Part shown: positions 1 to 9,982 of the stretch, piece by piece
How positions within the stretch are numbered: position 1 is the first letter of the stretch
How the letters are laid out: each line of letters begins with the position of its first letter
NCBI GenBank assembly: GCA_021401465.1
Contig: JADDMT010000069.1
Span: forward strand, 1-64,000
Reading direction: 5' to 3'
DNA length: 64,000 nucleotides
Source of the DNA: Teratosphaeria epicoccoides
Lineage: Eukaryota > Ascomycota > Dothideomycetes > Mycosphaerellales > Teratosphaeriaceae
Notes under the pieces: generated by a model
What the model saw: the letters and a program-made list of their open reading frames with translations, nothing else
What the model was told of the DNA's origin: nothing
The model's database searches: none
Position numbers and translations under genes: made by a program

Positions 1-1015
1 TATCTTCATCCTATGTACGAAAAAGTGCACAAGCGGCGAGCTTGCGCGGCTACTTCGCGACGAAGTCATACGGCGCTTCGGTGTCCCCCGAAGTATCCTA
101 TTAGATCGAGGTTCTGTCTTTACTAGTGAATACTAGCAAGAATTTGTGTTTGAGGCGCGTGTTAAGCACCGCCTAAGTACAGCATTCCATCCACAGACTA
201 ATAGTCAGACTGAACGTATGAACCAGACTCTTGAGTAGTACCTTTAGTGCTACTACGCTAAGAACCAGGATGCCTAGGCCGACGCAATTCCTATGGCGGA
301 ATTTGCAGTTAATAACAGCGTGCATGCTACTATGCGCATGTCGCCATTTCAGATTCTTTATAGCTTTGATCCGGAAATACACCTAGAACCGCCTCGGGAC
401 GAGTCTTCTAAGGAGAGGGTGCCGGCCGCCGCGGAATTAGCGCGGCGTATGCGCGAGGTACATTCGGTGCTAATAGAACACTAGAAAAAGGCCTCAGAAT
501 CCCAGATTAAACATAATAACACCCGTGCTAAACCGATGTAGTACGCAGTTAGTACGAAGGTGTTACTATTAACGAAGAATCTCAAGCTGAAACTTCCGAG
601 CAAGAAGATGACGCCAAGGTTCGTCGGACCCTTCCGGATACGCGACGCGATAGGCTCGCAGGCGTACTGGCTATTGTTGCCATCGTCGTATCGTGTGCAT
701 GACGTCTTCCACGTATCTCTACTCGAACCATGGGTACAGCGCGAGGGCGAAGAGCCCGCGGACCCGATGCTAGTAGCAGAAGAGAACGAAGAGTAGGAAG
801 TCGAGGGTATTAAGGACAGTATGCGGCGCAAGGGCGCAACGCACTATCTAGTGAAGTGGAAAGGATACCTACCTGAGTACACACAATGGGTTCCGGCCGA
901 AGACTACAAGAACGCTCTAGAAGCTATTCGTGAATTCGAAGAGCGGAGGAGGCGTAAGCAGGGCTTGAGAAGGTCGATTCGTGGGAAGATAAGGGTTCTA
1001 GAGCAGAATTCTTGA
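1..1015 (+). pseudogene. gypsy pol fragment: integrase core, C-terminus and chromodomain
   Basis: Conceptual reading gives the second catalytic Asp (LLDRGSVFTS, about 105-135) and the Glu region (HPQTNSQTERMNQ, about 190-230) of the retroviral-type integrase core. A GPFRI-type C-terminal domain follows at about 620-760, and a chromodomain (HYLVKWKGY, about 840-900) near the end. Frame is kept across the fragment, but TAG triplets replace expected Trp, Gln or Arg codons, for example at about 133, 236, 243, 484 and 795. This is the RIP pattern, so the copy is not translatable as it stands. A chromodomain after integrase is diagnostic of chromoviruses, where it directs insertion to modified chromatin. 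The natural stop is at 1012-1014. Confidence 0.85.
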
Positions 1016-1155
1016 CACGTGTATGTAGCGCATGACGCGCGAAGCGACAACGAGAAGCAAACGCCCTACTCATACATCATTGATGCCTAAAGGCACACCC
1101 AGAATAAACCCAAGAAGAACAAGAGACATGCTCGGATTAGCTTCGTAGCCAATGC

Positions 1156-2652
1156 TTAGCGACTACTAGTTAGGGGCTTCCTGACTAAACCCGAAGTAGG
1201 AGAGTCTTTCTTGTTGCGGTCCGCTAGGGACTGCCTACCCGCACGGGGTCTACTAAACACCCCGAAGCGACCATGAGTAACGGGGGTAGCAACGCCACGA
1301 AGAGAGGCCGGCATCTTCTTCTTTAGTAGGTTGCGAGGGAGCTCGTCTTCGGAGCCTATAGTAGCCGGAGAACTAGCGACACCCTCACCGCGCCTAGTCG
1401 CGACGACTACCTCATCCTTAGTATTAGAAGGCGAAGAGACTCGAGCGCGCTTGCGGCTGTCGCGCTCGGCCCTCGAGATCATCTTGCGCTTCTTGACACG
1501 AGTGTCGACTACATCATCGGACTCGGTGTCTCCCTCAGGCGCAACCGGTGCGGTGACACTGCAGCGCGAAGGGATCACGTTAGGACCGAAGGTATCCTGA
1601 ACGTCGTCATCCTCCTCATCCTCAAAGATCTGGCCTAGAGGCTTATGCCTTAGCGTCTTGACGGACGCAGTGCGGGTCGCAAGCGGGGAAGGCTCGGCTT
1701 CCTTGTCGCTGACCTCAATTTCGGCCCTGGCCCTCTTCTTCTTCTTGGACAGTAGCGTCGAGGCGGCGTAGGCGGCGGCGCTACAATGTATTAGCTGTAC
1801 GCACGCGACAGGATTCGAGTGAGTAACTTACGGCTTAGTCCTCGGGACCGGCTTAGAGGCAGGCTGCCTCTCGGTACGGCGCTAGGGCGTGGCCTCAGCG
1901 GCGGGAGCGGCGAATTGCTTAATGACCTTCTTGCGGATCATCCGCGTTTCGAAGTCATCGTCAATAGAGGCAAGGGCCCCGAGTTGCTAACGCTGACGGC
2001 TAGTCGGATACTTCTCGACGCTAACGTTAGCCTAGCGGAAAAGTCAGCATTTCATACTTAGAGGGTACCCGCACCGTATGCGTACTATGGCGAAGGTCTC
2101 GACCCTAACAGTTAGCACCTTCAAGATCTTCTAGACTAAGTCTGCGATCAGACCTAGACAAACGTTTTCGCCTGTTAGCAGAGAGTCGAAGCGAACGCCG
2201 CCATGAGAACGGTTAGCAGTCGCGGTAAAGCACGAGAGGGCGCCGAGCAGGTAGGCGAGTGCCTCGCGGTACTTAGCCTGTAGCCTGTTCATAGTCAGAG
2301 TGCCTTCGGCAATCCCCTCGTCGCGCGCACTCTAGAAGTCATCGATGTTACGGCAGAGCTGGTTATACTCGCCGTACACCTCTTCAGGGAGGTCTTAGCA
2401 TTTTTGATGCTTGCCATTGCAGTTGACATAATTGCGGTAGACACCGCCCTCATCAAACCCGCTGACGCAGATCTCGGCTACGCTTCGGTTAGTACAAGTC
2501 ACGCATACCTCGCAGGTAGGGGACGCCTTACTAACACGCGGAGGAGAGATATGTGCAGCTTGGCTACCAAGGTTGTCGAGGCATCGTCGACACGAGCGAC
2601 GATCGCGGGCAGAGCGAGTAGCGTCGAACTTAGTCTGCAGCACATGAGCCAT
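1156..2652 (-). pseudogene. antisense gene inside gypsy family B, unknown product
   Basis: It lies between pol and the 3' LTR, pointing against the element. The start is ATG at 2652 and the stop is about 1153-1156, some 140 bp past the end of pol. The N-terminus is Cys-rich (SCRRCLDN, TCEVCVTC, YVNCNGKHQKC), suggestive of metal binding. The C-terminal third is basic and Ser-rich with Lys/Arg clusters (KKRKM, RKRARV), resembling nuclear-localisation signals. A GT-AG intron at 1781-1831 (51 bp, branch-like CTAAT) interrupts it. Three or four TAG/TAA triplets break the first exon; at one the right copy still has CAA (near 59118), so these are RIP hits. I do not recognise the family. It occupies the position of the 'additional ORF' seen in some plant Tat/Retand elements, but I infer no homology. 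Confidence 0.65.
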
Positions 2653-2807
2653 TATAGCTGAGACAGGTTGATTGATCTTGATTGATTGATTGAAGAAAAA
2701 GGAGCTCTAGTACAGACCCGCAGACATAGCGAGGCGCAAGCTAAGCGAAGTAGGAGCGGAGGTCGATGTTAGTGTCTTAGAACAGGAAAGTTTGGGAAGC
2801 GACGAGG

Positions 2808-2815
2808 TTTTTATA
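2808..2815 (-). promoter_or_regulatory. TATA box of the antisense gene
   Basis: On the - strand the sequence reads GGGTATAAAAACCTCG, 163 bp from the antisense ATG (2815 to 2652). The right copy has the same box at 58705-58712, again 163 bp from the equivalent start. Retention in a heavily mutated copy suggests it is ancestral to the family. Confidence 0.55.
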
Positions 2816-3436
2816 CCCTCTGACAGCCCCCCTGTTGCCTACCGCAACCGTTAAGCTAGTAACTCGAACTACATGCGCAGAGTACCTGCCTCTAGTTGAC
2901 TCACAAGGGGACCGAATGATGCAATAACAGATAACGCGGCCGTCACGCATGTGCGCCGACCGCACTCGTGCTAGCCTACTAGCATGGAAATGTGACGAGG
3001 CCCGCGCCAGGAGCGCGCTCCTGCCGTTTCGAGCGGCGCGCGCAGAGTGTCCGCGTACTTTCCTACTACCCTGAGGTTCTGCGACACGTTCTTCACGGTC
3101 ACGACTGAATAGGGACGGCCAAGCTACTTGGCGAGGCCGGCGCGCATGCTCGCCCTATAATTTCAAGGATTGACCGAAGTACGTACTCGTGGTTTCCTGA
3201 TATCTTGATCCGCATGTGAAGCGAAGGTGTTGCGAAGCCGCCTAACATGTGACGGATTAAAACCCGCCCGAGTTAGCAGCCTCCGCCCCGCACTCGCTGC
3301 GAAGGTGTTAAGGTATGCGCATGACACATGTTGCGCAGGCTATCTACCTATTCACCCTTGCGCGGTGTGAGCGTGCCACATCCCGTACCCTATATGTTCC
3401 GCGTGCGTCACTTAGTGAGGCTAGGGACATCCTCAT

Positions 3437-3450
3437 AGGAGGAGGGGCAG
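3437..3450 (+). other. polypurine tract of gypsy family B
   Basis: AGGAGGAGGGGCAG immediately precedes the LTR, as expected for the plus-strand primer of reverse transcription. The inverted copy has the matching tract at 58070-58083. Confidence 0.75.
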
Positions 3451-3810
3451 TGATACAGTTGATACTAGGGGACCATTTGAACCGCATGGGTTCTAATGGC
3501 CGCCCTTAGCATGCAGTGACCCTGCCACATATGGCAAGGGGGTCCTTCGTACATACGTTGGCTCGTATGTCGTCCGAGTAGGATCAGTTGTCGACGTAGG
3601 ACGCCCCTACGTCGCTGACCCTACGGTACCCCTACGGGGTTAGGCTCGGACATGCTTTCCCTAATTGAGGAGCGTCGGGGGTTATAAGCACCCTTAGCGC
3701 CACCTCTGCGATAAGCAGAAAGCAGCGCTGTCTTGTACCTACTAAAAGGTCGGATTACTCTGTCACACTGCGAGATATTTTCATATCATATAGCACATAT
3801 ATCTATATCA
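3451..3810 (+). repeat. 3' LTR of gypsy family B, 360 bp
   Basis: It starts TGATACAGTT and ends CTATATCA (TG...CA). Homologous LTRs lie at 54758-55147 (+, 390 bp), 57514-57709 (-, partial) and 57710-58069 (-, 360 bp). The end is fixed by comparison with these copies. Confidence 0.88.
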
Positions 3811-3837
3811 TGATGCTTGTCAGACTATACTAGCTTT

Positions 3838-5736
3838 AGCTTAGTGTTACTAGCATCTAGATAGGCCTTTGCGGAGTTGCGGAGGTAATAGTAGGCGAGC
3901 TCATACAGCCTTCTGCTACTCTCTAGCTCATTAGCGTCGCTAGTGATAGCAGCCATATCAACGCCGACCTGTACTAAGGTGCTAGCGTACTATGCTAACG
4001 TGTCTGCAGGAAGGTACTCATTAATATCTGCTAAGAGTTAGCAAAGTGCCTCGAGGCGTACTGCGACTACACTATGATCGGCGTACTAGGTAGGGGTCGT
4101 GCATATTGAGCGAAGTTAAAGAGCTCTTAATAGCTCTCTAGTACGTCGAGCGACTCTGTAAGTGCTCTGTGATTAGGACTTACCAAAACCTGTAGCTTCA
4201 AGGTATTCCTTAATCGCTGCTAATCGGGGACTGTTAGCATCGATTCGCACACTACTTTAGCGGCTAGGCATAGTCTTATGACTCTCCAGATATCCATACA
4301 GCCGCTTAGGGACCCCTGGCACACAATGTGGCCGCCGTGGTTAGCTGCGAATCTTGTGGTTCCTCTACAAGATTAAGAACTTAGTAGCAGCTGTCCGGAT
4401 GATAGGCATGTAGACCGCGATAAAGGCGATCTTGTTAGAGAGGCAGTCTTCGCTCTAATGGCCGCTGTCTTTAAGCACTTGAAACTAGTCTCTCTAGTAA
4501 TTAAGCTTAGTCTTTGAGAGCTGGCCCTACTACACCTCAATGCGCTAATTCATCTTGCTTGTCCTATACTAATAACAATTAGCGAATGTAAGCTCGTTCC
4601 TTGGCGGCGGCTAGGGTCTAAAGACTAGCTGCTTAGCTTGCTAGCGATGCTGCACGTCTGGCTGGCGTAGGGGCTCGTCGTCGTCGTCGTCGTCGTCTTG
4701 ATCGTCAGAGTCGTCTATCTCGTCGACTGACAATAGCCCTTAGTCGCTAGCTGTAGCCGCTGCTCTCGCCGCGAATTAAGCCTCTTGCTAATCGCCTAGC
4801 TCCTCTGCGTCTAGACAACGGCCTTCGCCTACGTCCCCACGAGCTTCTTGTGACAGCCAAAAGTGAGCATCAGCTAGATCTAGTGTCTTAAGACCCCTGT
4901 CGCTCCGGATTATTTGAGGCACTATCAAGAACTCCCGCACACATCGAGAGTATTATGCAAGGACGCTTAGCTTTGTGTGTCTGACAATGCCAACGTAGAT
5001 CCACATGATATTACGAGACCACACGTCAATAGCGGCGTAAATGCTAATTCTAAACATCTCTATCTTGTAATAGGCGTCAATTAACTAGCCCTAGTTCGGT
5101 CTAGGAGCTCGAAGGACACCGCGCTTCACCCTTGAAGGATGACTACGCTCTTGAAAGCCCCGGGGGTTAACGCTCCATGCGGCTTAGAAAAGGCGATCAC
5201 TATTACGATTAAGCAGTAAGTACACTGTGATTAGACTGTAAGTGTCCTTACTGTCTAACTATCCTGTACGCATGTCGAAAGTGCACGTATAGGTTCTCCC
5301 TGCCATAATGCAGAGCATTACCTTTGTCATACTCACTACGTAATAGCAGTATAAGTCGCTACTCTTCCCTTTCCCCTTCCTCTTGATTAAGCTTCTTCTT
5401 ATAGCTAAGGGCAATACGTCGCCGCTACAACGTTCTGCGGCTTATGTCGTATCCATTCGCAGACAATACATCTAGTATCTCCTTGTCAGTAGACCGCTAG
5501 CACTAGTGTTAGTGCTCTATAAGGCAGTTAACCTTTACTGCGACTTCGCCTCTAATACAAGGTGCATATTTGCAGAAGCCCTAATCATCGAGCTGCCTTA
5601 CGAGGCAACTGCGACTAATAATCGTCTGTTCTTCCTGCATGATAGTCTCCTAGATATCGACATGGCGGACGCTAACAGCTACAGCTTGCTACACATACTC
5701 GTGCTAGTGCGGCCAGTCGATTACCTGAGGTGGCAT
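3838..5736 (-). pseudogene. decayed integrase-core DNA transposase
   Basis: Reading the - strand from ATG at 5736 gives a helical N-terminus followed by an HTH-like stretch (KEILDVLSANGYDISRRTL, about 5400-5480). An integrase-type catalytic core follows, with the first Asp in IDAYYKIEMF (about 5045-5080) and a second in IIRSDRG (about 4893-4915). The C-terminal part continues to about 3840 (NELESSRRLYELAYYYLR). An acidic poly-Asp run is encoded by the GTC repeat at about 4676-4703. The layout resembles the eukaryotic 'integrase core' proteins of Ginger-like transposons (rva_4-type family), a match made from motifs only. Many TAG triplets break the frame. The family-B LTR abuts its 3' side. 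Exact ends and terminal repeats were not identified. Confidence 0.55.
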
Positions 5737-7585
5737 GGCGAAAACAACAACGATATTGGTGCTGATAGATTATTGTTGATGGGTAAATAGGCCTATATAT
5801 GAGTTAGAAGGTCGATTCTTGATGTGGCCGAGAACACCCCTCATGTGGAATTGGCACATTTAGACCGCCGTCCGGCCCCAGATTTGTGTTAGCGCGGAGA
5901 CGTGTGGGGCTGTGTTTGCTTTGGCGGTGACAGGTGTCATCCAAGTTCTACTCCTTGAGATCGAGAAGTCATCCATCTGACATCTGAGACAATTCATACC
6001 ACGATTGTCCAGGGTTCTGCGAGGCTTCATACGGATTCCCGACGTTTCGTAAGAGGATGCGTCACACTGGGCTGGAACAGGCTCGAGCCGCTTCTCGAAT
6101 GACTACATAGTATGTCACGCTAGATCTTGTAGAATGCGCGTAGCACAAGACGAGGACGCGCTTGGATCTCACCTACGGATCAAGCGTCTGGGAAGCGGTG
6201 GGATAGATTTTGCGATAGCCGTGGACATACTGTCATTATTCGGCCTCCGAGTCTGCAAATCCATTCACAGATAGGTTAGGGGCATGCCGTAACCAGAACA
6301 GGCATTGAAATTGCCTACATCAACGATGAGATAATGTAGCTTTGGCAAGCTGGACAGAAATTGCGGTCCTTCCTCACCAATCTGCTTGGTGCGTACCAGG
6401 TAAATCTGACGATGTTGTCGATCTGGACGCTGTTCAAAGTTCTGAATGTTTTCGCGAGCGTTTTTTGGATTGTCCTAACTGGGTCTACCAACATTTGGAA
6501 TCGAAACGTAGAGACCTCGAAGATCGGATCCGACTCCTTGGTGGCGGCCAGACCCTGTCTTGTTGGCAGATTGCACGGAAGATAGGTCGCGGCCAGCTTG
6601 GTCGGGGAATTGATCTCGATGGCAATATTCTCAGGTCAGTGTCTGTCCGTAGACATACAGCCAGAGCTCCAGTGGGAGGCCCAGGAAGCCAGTCATGTTG
6701 CAGAGTGATTTTGTGGCTGCCACGTGCAGTCACCTCTGCCATGCCATGGCACGCTACGATGAAAGCCTCTGGGATCCCTCAAGAGGTCCTGTGTTCATCT
6801 CCTAACCCCACTGGCATATTTGCTGTAAGTAACCCAACCACCAGCCCCCATGCATCTGTACTTCAACATGACGTGGACTCGCTGACCAAGCTCTGCCTTC
6901 CGAGACGCCCCGTAGGTCTGGCTCGCAAGAGCCATGAAAATCGGAGAATGAAGAGGTAGCCTGCATCTGATCCCCAGAATTAGGGCCTCAGGAAGTGGCA
7001 TGAGATGGTATGTGAAGAGCCGGAATGCGTTCTCGTATTCCGTCTCACGGGCCGCCATGGTCATCAATGTATTGATGACTCGGCCGGAGCCAGAGTCTCG
7101 TGTTCGGGGCCCAGGCAGGAGCCAGAGATCACCAGCTCCACGGTTGAGATGCCGAAAATTTGGTAGTGTGGATAGATTGTCGAGGCAATACTTGGATATC
7201 GTGCCAGGTCATTCGACACGCATGGAGAGCAGCTGACGTGACAGGACTGAACGATCCGCAGAGACAAGTGTCAGATTCTGGCTCGCAATACAGATCTGAC
7301 CCGGGTGGGCCACGTGATGTATTCGAAAGCTGGACACCTTGACCAAAAGCTTCGCTTCCTCCGCATCGAGTTCGCCTCTCGTTTGTCGGCAGACTGCACT
7401 GAGGGTTTGTCTCTTTAGCCCTGGAGTCATGGCATACTCGTAAACATACAGATGGAGCCAAAATTGAGATTAAGTCATGATTGCGCCGCAGATCCAGCAA
7501 GTGCGAGCCTCCATCTCTGCCGTCAGAAGCGACTCGTCTTATAGCAGTCCCGAGCATGAAAGACTTGAACCCGTACAAAAGATCC
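5737..7585. other. transition from transposon debris to gene island; no supported gene
   Basis: Composition returns to normal by about 5850. Short open frames occur on both strands, such as 6342-6959 (+), 6795-7067 (-) and 7209-7430 (-). None shows a recognisable domain and they overlap each other. The - strand frames could be exons of a decayed gene, but I could not join them with convincing splice sites. Confidence 0.4.
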
Positions 7586-8512
7586 TTAAGCCATCTTAGC
7601 TCCACTGGCATCCTCTTCATAGATCTTCTCAGACCGCACCCACTCTGCCACGCTCGGCGTGCACAAGCTCCTCACAAGATTCCAATCACCGGCTTTCGCC
7701 GCTTTTCTGATCTTGGTTGAGCTAACGCCGGCTTTCTCGTTTGGCGGGACCAGCTCTACCTGCTTGGCCCAATCTTTCTTGCCACCATCAGCCTCCAGGC
7801 CGCCATCCTCAAGTCGCTTGACAAAAGCTTTCTGCTCCTCGACAGTGCCGTAGTCAGAATCCGGGCGCAAAGTGACACGAAGGCGGTGGCCACGGTCAAA
7901 GTATGGAGTCAGGGCTGAGAATGGCGGGTCGAAGTCCTTGTAGTACTTTGCAGCGAAGAAGCGGGTAAGAGTGTCGTAGCCAACTAGGTGAATGTGCTTG
8001 GGAACATCCGGATACCATTCTTGGCCCTCAGTCTCGATTGCTGCGGACTTGTCTGTGTAGTACGGAACCTTAGTCACTCCAACGTCGACGGAAGTAATGG
8101 AGTACTCGTTCGGATGGGCCTGCATGCTCTCCAGTAAATCCGTCGCAAAGATGGTCATTAGCGCTAGTCTCTGATCAAATGAGGCCGCCGACGGAGCCTT
8201 GTCTGCGTTCATGGTGGCGAAAAGGAGCAACAATCGGTGTGGTCCTGGGTGCTTGGCGCTGACATCCTTGCGCAGCGCGGACTGTGCGAGCGTCTGATGC
8301 GCGATGGACGGTGGATTGAAGGATGAGTCCAGGATGAACAAGGTCCTGGGAGACTCGGCTGAAGAGGATCGTGAGGGCTCCCTGGGAGTTGGGTCATGTG
8401 ATGAGACTGTTCTGAGCACTCTAAACTTGGACGTGGAGTTCTGGAAAGCTTGCAGGGCTTCGTGCAACTGGGGCACAAGGGCGCCGAAGAGCTGGCGCTT
8501 GACAGCAGCCAT
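7586..8512 (-). CDS. POF1: POF1-like nicotinamide-nucleotide adenylyltransferase family protein
   Basis: This is a member of the HxGH nucleotidyltransferase superfamily related to yeast Pof1, 308 aa from the preferred ATG at 8512. An ATG at 8632 would add 40 residues of little character and eat into the COQ2 promoter. The ATP-binding motif appears as LFILDSSFNPPSIAHQ, with the second His as in (H/T)xGH. VGYDTLTRFFAAKYY lies mid-protein, and the C-terminal signature SSTKIRKA corresponds to the ISSTxxR motif of NMN adenylyltransferases. Yeast Pof1 has been linked to NAD metabolism and to filamentation/ER quality control; the exact substrate cannot be read from sequence. It is divergently paired with COQ2. 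Single exon, no damage. Confidence 0.8.
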   Translation of the reverse strand: MAAVKRQLFGALVPQLHEALQAFQNSTSKFRVLRTVSSHDPTPREPSRSSSAESPRTLFILDSSFNPPSIAHQTLAQSALRKDVSAKHPGPHRLLLLFATMNADKAPSAASFDQRLALMTIFATDLLESMQAHPNEYSITSVDVGVTKVPYYTDKSAAIETEGQEWYPDVPKHIHLVGYDTLTRFFAAKYYKDFDPPFSALTPYFDRGHRLRVTLRPDSDYGTVEEQKAFVKRLEDGGLEADGGKKDWAKQVELVPPNEKAGVSSTKIRKAAKAGDWNLVRSLCTPSVAEWVRSEKIYEEDASGAKMA

Positions 8513-8695
8513 TACACTCCCGTCAGTCAACCTGAGGGGGACGACGTAGCTTGGACTGTACATGTATGTTCTTAGTTGGTCACGTGGATGGTTTTGTGTG
8601 TGGGAACTGGGAAGTCGACGCCATTGAAGCATGAGTCATGCCCAGACTTCAAAGTTCAATCCCGCCTCGTGTTGTTGACGCGTCCTGCTGCCTGC
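8513..8695. promoter_or_regulatory. divergent POF1/COQ2 promoter with CACGTG
   Basis: About 180-215 bp separate the two start codons. A TCACGTG box (8580-8586) sits in it, the core recognised by Cbf1-type bHLH factors. A similar box lies in the COX18/ALG11 spacer. Confidence 0.45.
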
Positions 8696-9982
8696 ATGCT
8701 CCAGAGACGACACCCAGCCTCCCCTCCCATGGCCTCCTACTCGCCCACCTTCCGCCTGACTTCCCCACTCCCTCGCCCCACATCGTTCTCGACACGATCG
8801 GGGCAAGTACAGCGTGTGGCCAAGCAGCGATGGACAGCCCCAATCGAGCTAGCGCGACCTCCGGGTGTGGCGCAGACACGATGCACAGCCACGAGGTCCT
8901 CAGCAACATCAGTCCCACCACCACCCACGACTATTGACCACGCCTCACGAGCCTACACATCACCGACTACGGGCCTGGTGGGCGCTTTGCCGAAGTCATG
9001 GGTGCCGTACGCGGAGCTCATCCGCCTAGACAAGCCCACAGGCACATACTACCTATTCCTGCCGTGCCTGTTCAGCACGCTTCTGGCGGCACCGCTCGCC
9101 ACCCCCATGGCCCCACCCGCCACTGTCCTGGGAACGAGTGGGCTCTTCGCCGCCGGGGCCTTGATCATGCGAGGCGCAGGCTGCACGATCAACGACCTCT
9201 GGGACCGCAACTTGGATCCGCATGTCAGCAGGACGAGACTCCGACCCATAGCACGTGAGGCGGTCACAATTCCGCAGGCGATTGTCTATCTCGGCTTCCA
9301 GCTTTTCGCCGGACTGGCCGTACTGCTCCAATTCCCGTGGCAGTGCTTCTTCTACGCCACACCATCTCTGCTCTTGGTCACGGCGTATCCTCTGGCCAAG
9401 CGCGTGACCAATTACCCCCAATTCGTGCTCGGACTGACCTTTTCATGGGGAGCATTTCTGGGCTTCCCAGCACTCGGCATCGATCTCCTCAGCAACACGC
9501 CAGCTTTGGTCAGCGCAGCATGTCTGTACTCGAGCTGCGTGGCCTGGACCGTGGTGTACGACATGATTTATGCATACCAAGACATCAAAGACGACGTCAA
9601 AGCCGGCATCAAATCCATCGCGCTAGCCCAGGAAAGAAACGGCAAGATCTTCTTGGCCGTGGTTTCCGCCGTGCAAGTCGGATTTCTGACCGGTGCGGGT
9701 GCTGCCATTGGCGCTGGTCCGCTGTTTTACTTCGGCACCTGCGGAGGCGCTGCGGCCACGCTGGGATACATGATTCGGAAGGTCGCTTTGAAGGATGTCA
9801 AAGACTGCTGGGCGTGGTTCAAGAAAGGTGCTTGGTTCACTGGCGGCGCAATCAGTCTTGGCTTGGCCGGAGAGTATGCTGCTCATTATCTGGGGTGGTA
9901 TGGGGTCGAAAGGGAGGCTGAGAGGACGAGCGTACCGAAGACGTCTTGGAAGCAGATCACTGAGTGGGCTCGAGCTTCCTGA
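8696..9982 (+). CDS. COQ2: 4-hydroxybenzoate polyprenyltransferase, mitochondrial
   Basis: UbiA-family integral membrane enzyme that attaches the polyprenyl tail to 4-hydroxybenzoate in ubiquinone synthesis at the mitochondrial inner membrane. Both Asp-rich Mg2+/diphosphate motifs are present: NDLWDRNLD (about residues 166-174) and YDMIYAYQDIKDD (about 288-300). The signature LIRLDKPTGTYYLFLPC precedes the first motif, and multiple hydrophobic helices follow. The first ~85 residues are rich in Ser, Arg and Pro with almost no acidic residues, as expected for a mitochondrial presequence. ATG 8696 gives 428 aa; ATG 8729, in a better CCCATGG context, gives 417 aa, and I cannot decide between them. 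No intron is needed. It converges on COX18 across a 1.7-kb spacer. Confidence 0.93.
   Translation: MLQRRHPASPPMASYSPTFRLTSPLPRPTSFSTRSGQVQRVAKQRWTAPIELARPPGVAQTRCTATRSSATSVPPPPTTIDHASRAYTSPTTGLVGALPKSWVPYAELIRLDKPTGTYYLFLPCLFSTLLAAPLATPMAPPATVLGTSGLFAAGALIMRGAGCTINDLWDRNLDPHVSRTRLRPIAREAVTIPQAIVYLGFQLFAGLAVLLQFPWQCFFYATPSLLLVTAYPLAKRVTNYPQFVLGLTFSWGAFLGFPALGIDLLSNTPALVSAACLYSSCVAWTVVYDMIYAYQDIKDDVKAGIKSIALAQERNGKIFLAVVSAVQVGFLTGAGAAIGAGPLFYFGTCGGAAATLGYMIRKVALKDVKDCWAWFKKGAWFTGGAISLGLAGEYAAHYLGWYGVEREAERTSVPKTSWKQITEWARAS

Larger units (their letters stand above)
1..3810 (+). mobile_element. Ty3/gypsy chromovirus, family B, 3' half (left copy)
   Basis: The window opens inside the integrase of a Ty3/gypsy element and runs through the chromodomain, an antisense gene, a polypurine tract and the 3' LTR. 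The same arrangement occurs inverted at 57710-64000, and long stretches align between the two. This copy is only lightly damaged: several frames stay open for 60-140 codons, while the right copies are broken every few codons. The 5' half lies outside the window, so element length and target duplication cannot be checked here. Confidence 0.9.

Noticed and set aside
6342..6959. 205-codon + strand frame at the island's left edge
   Set aside because: No domain, no codon-bias signal and overlapping frames on the other strand; it could equally be antisense to a decayed gene.
8513..8632. N-terminal extension of POF1 from ATG 8632
   Set aside because: The extra 40 residues show no targeting or domain character and would overlap the promoter region of COQ2; ATG 8512 fits the family length better.
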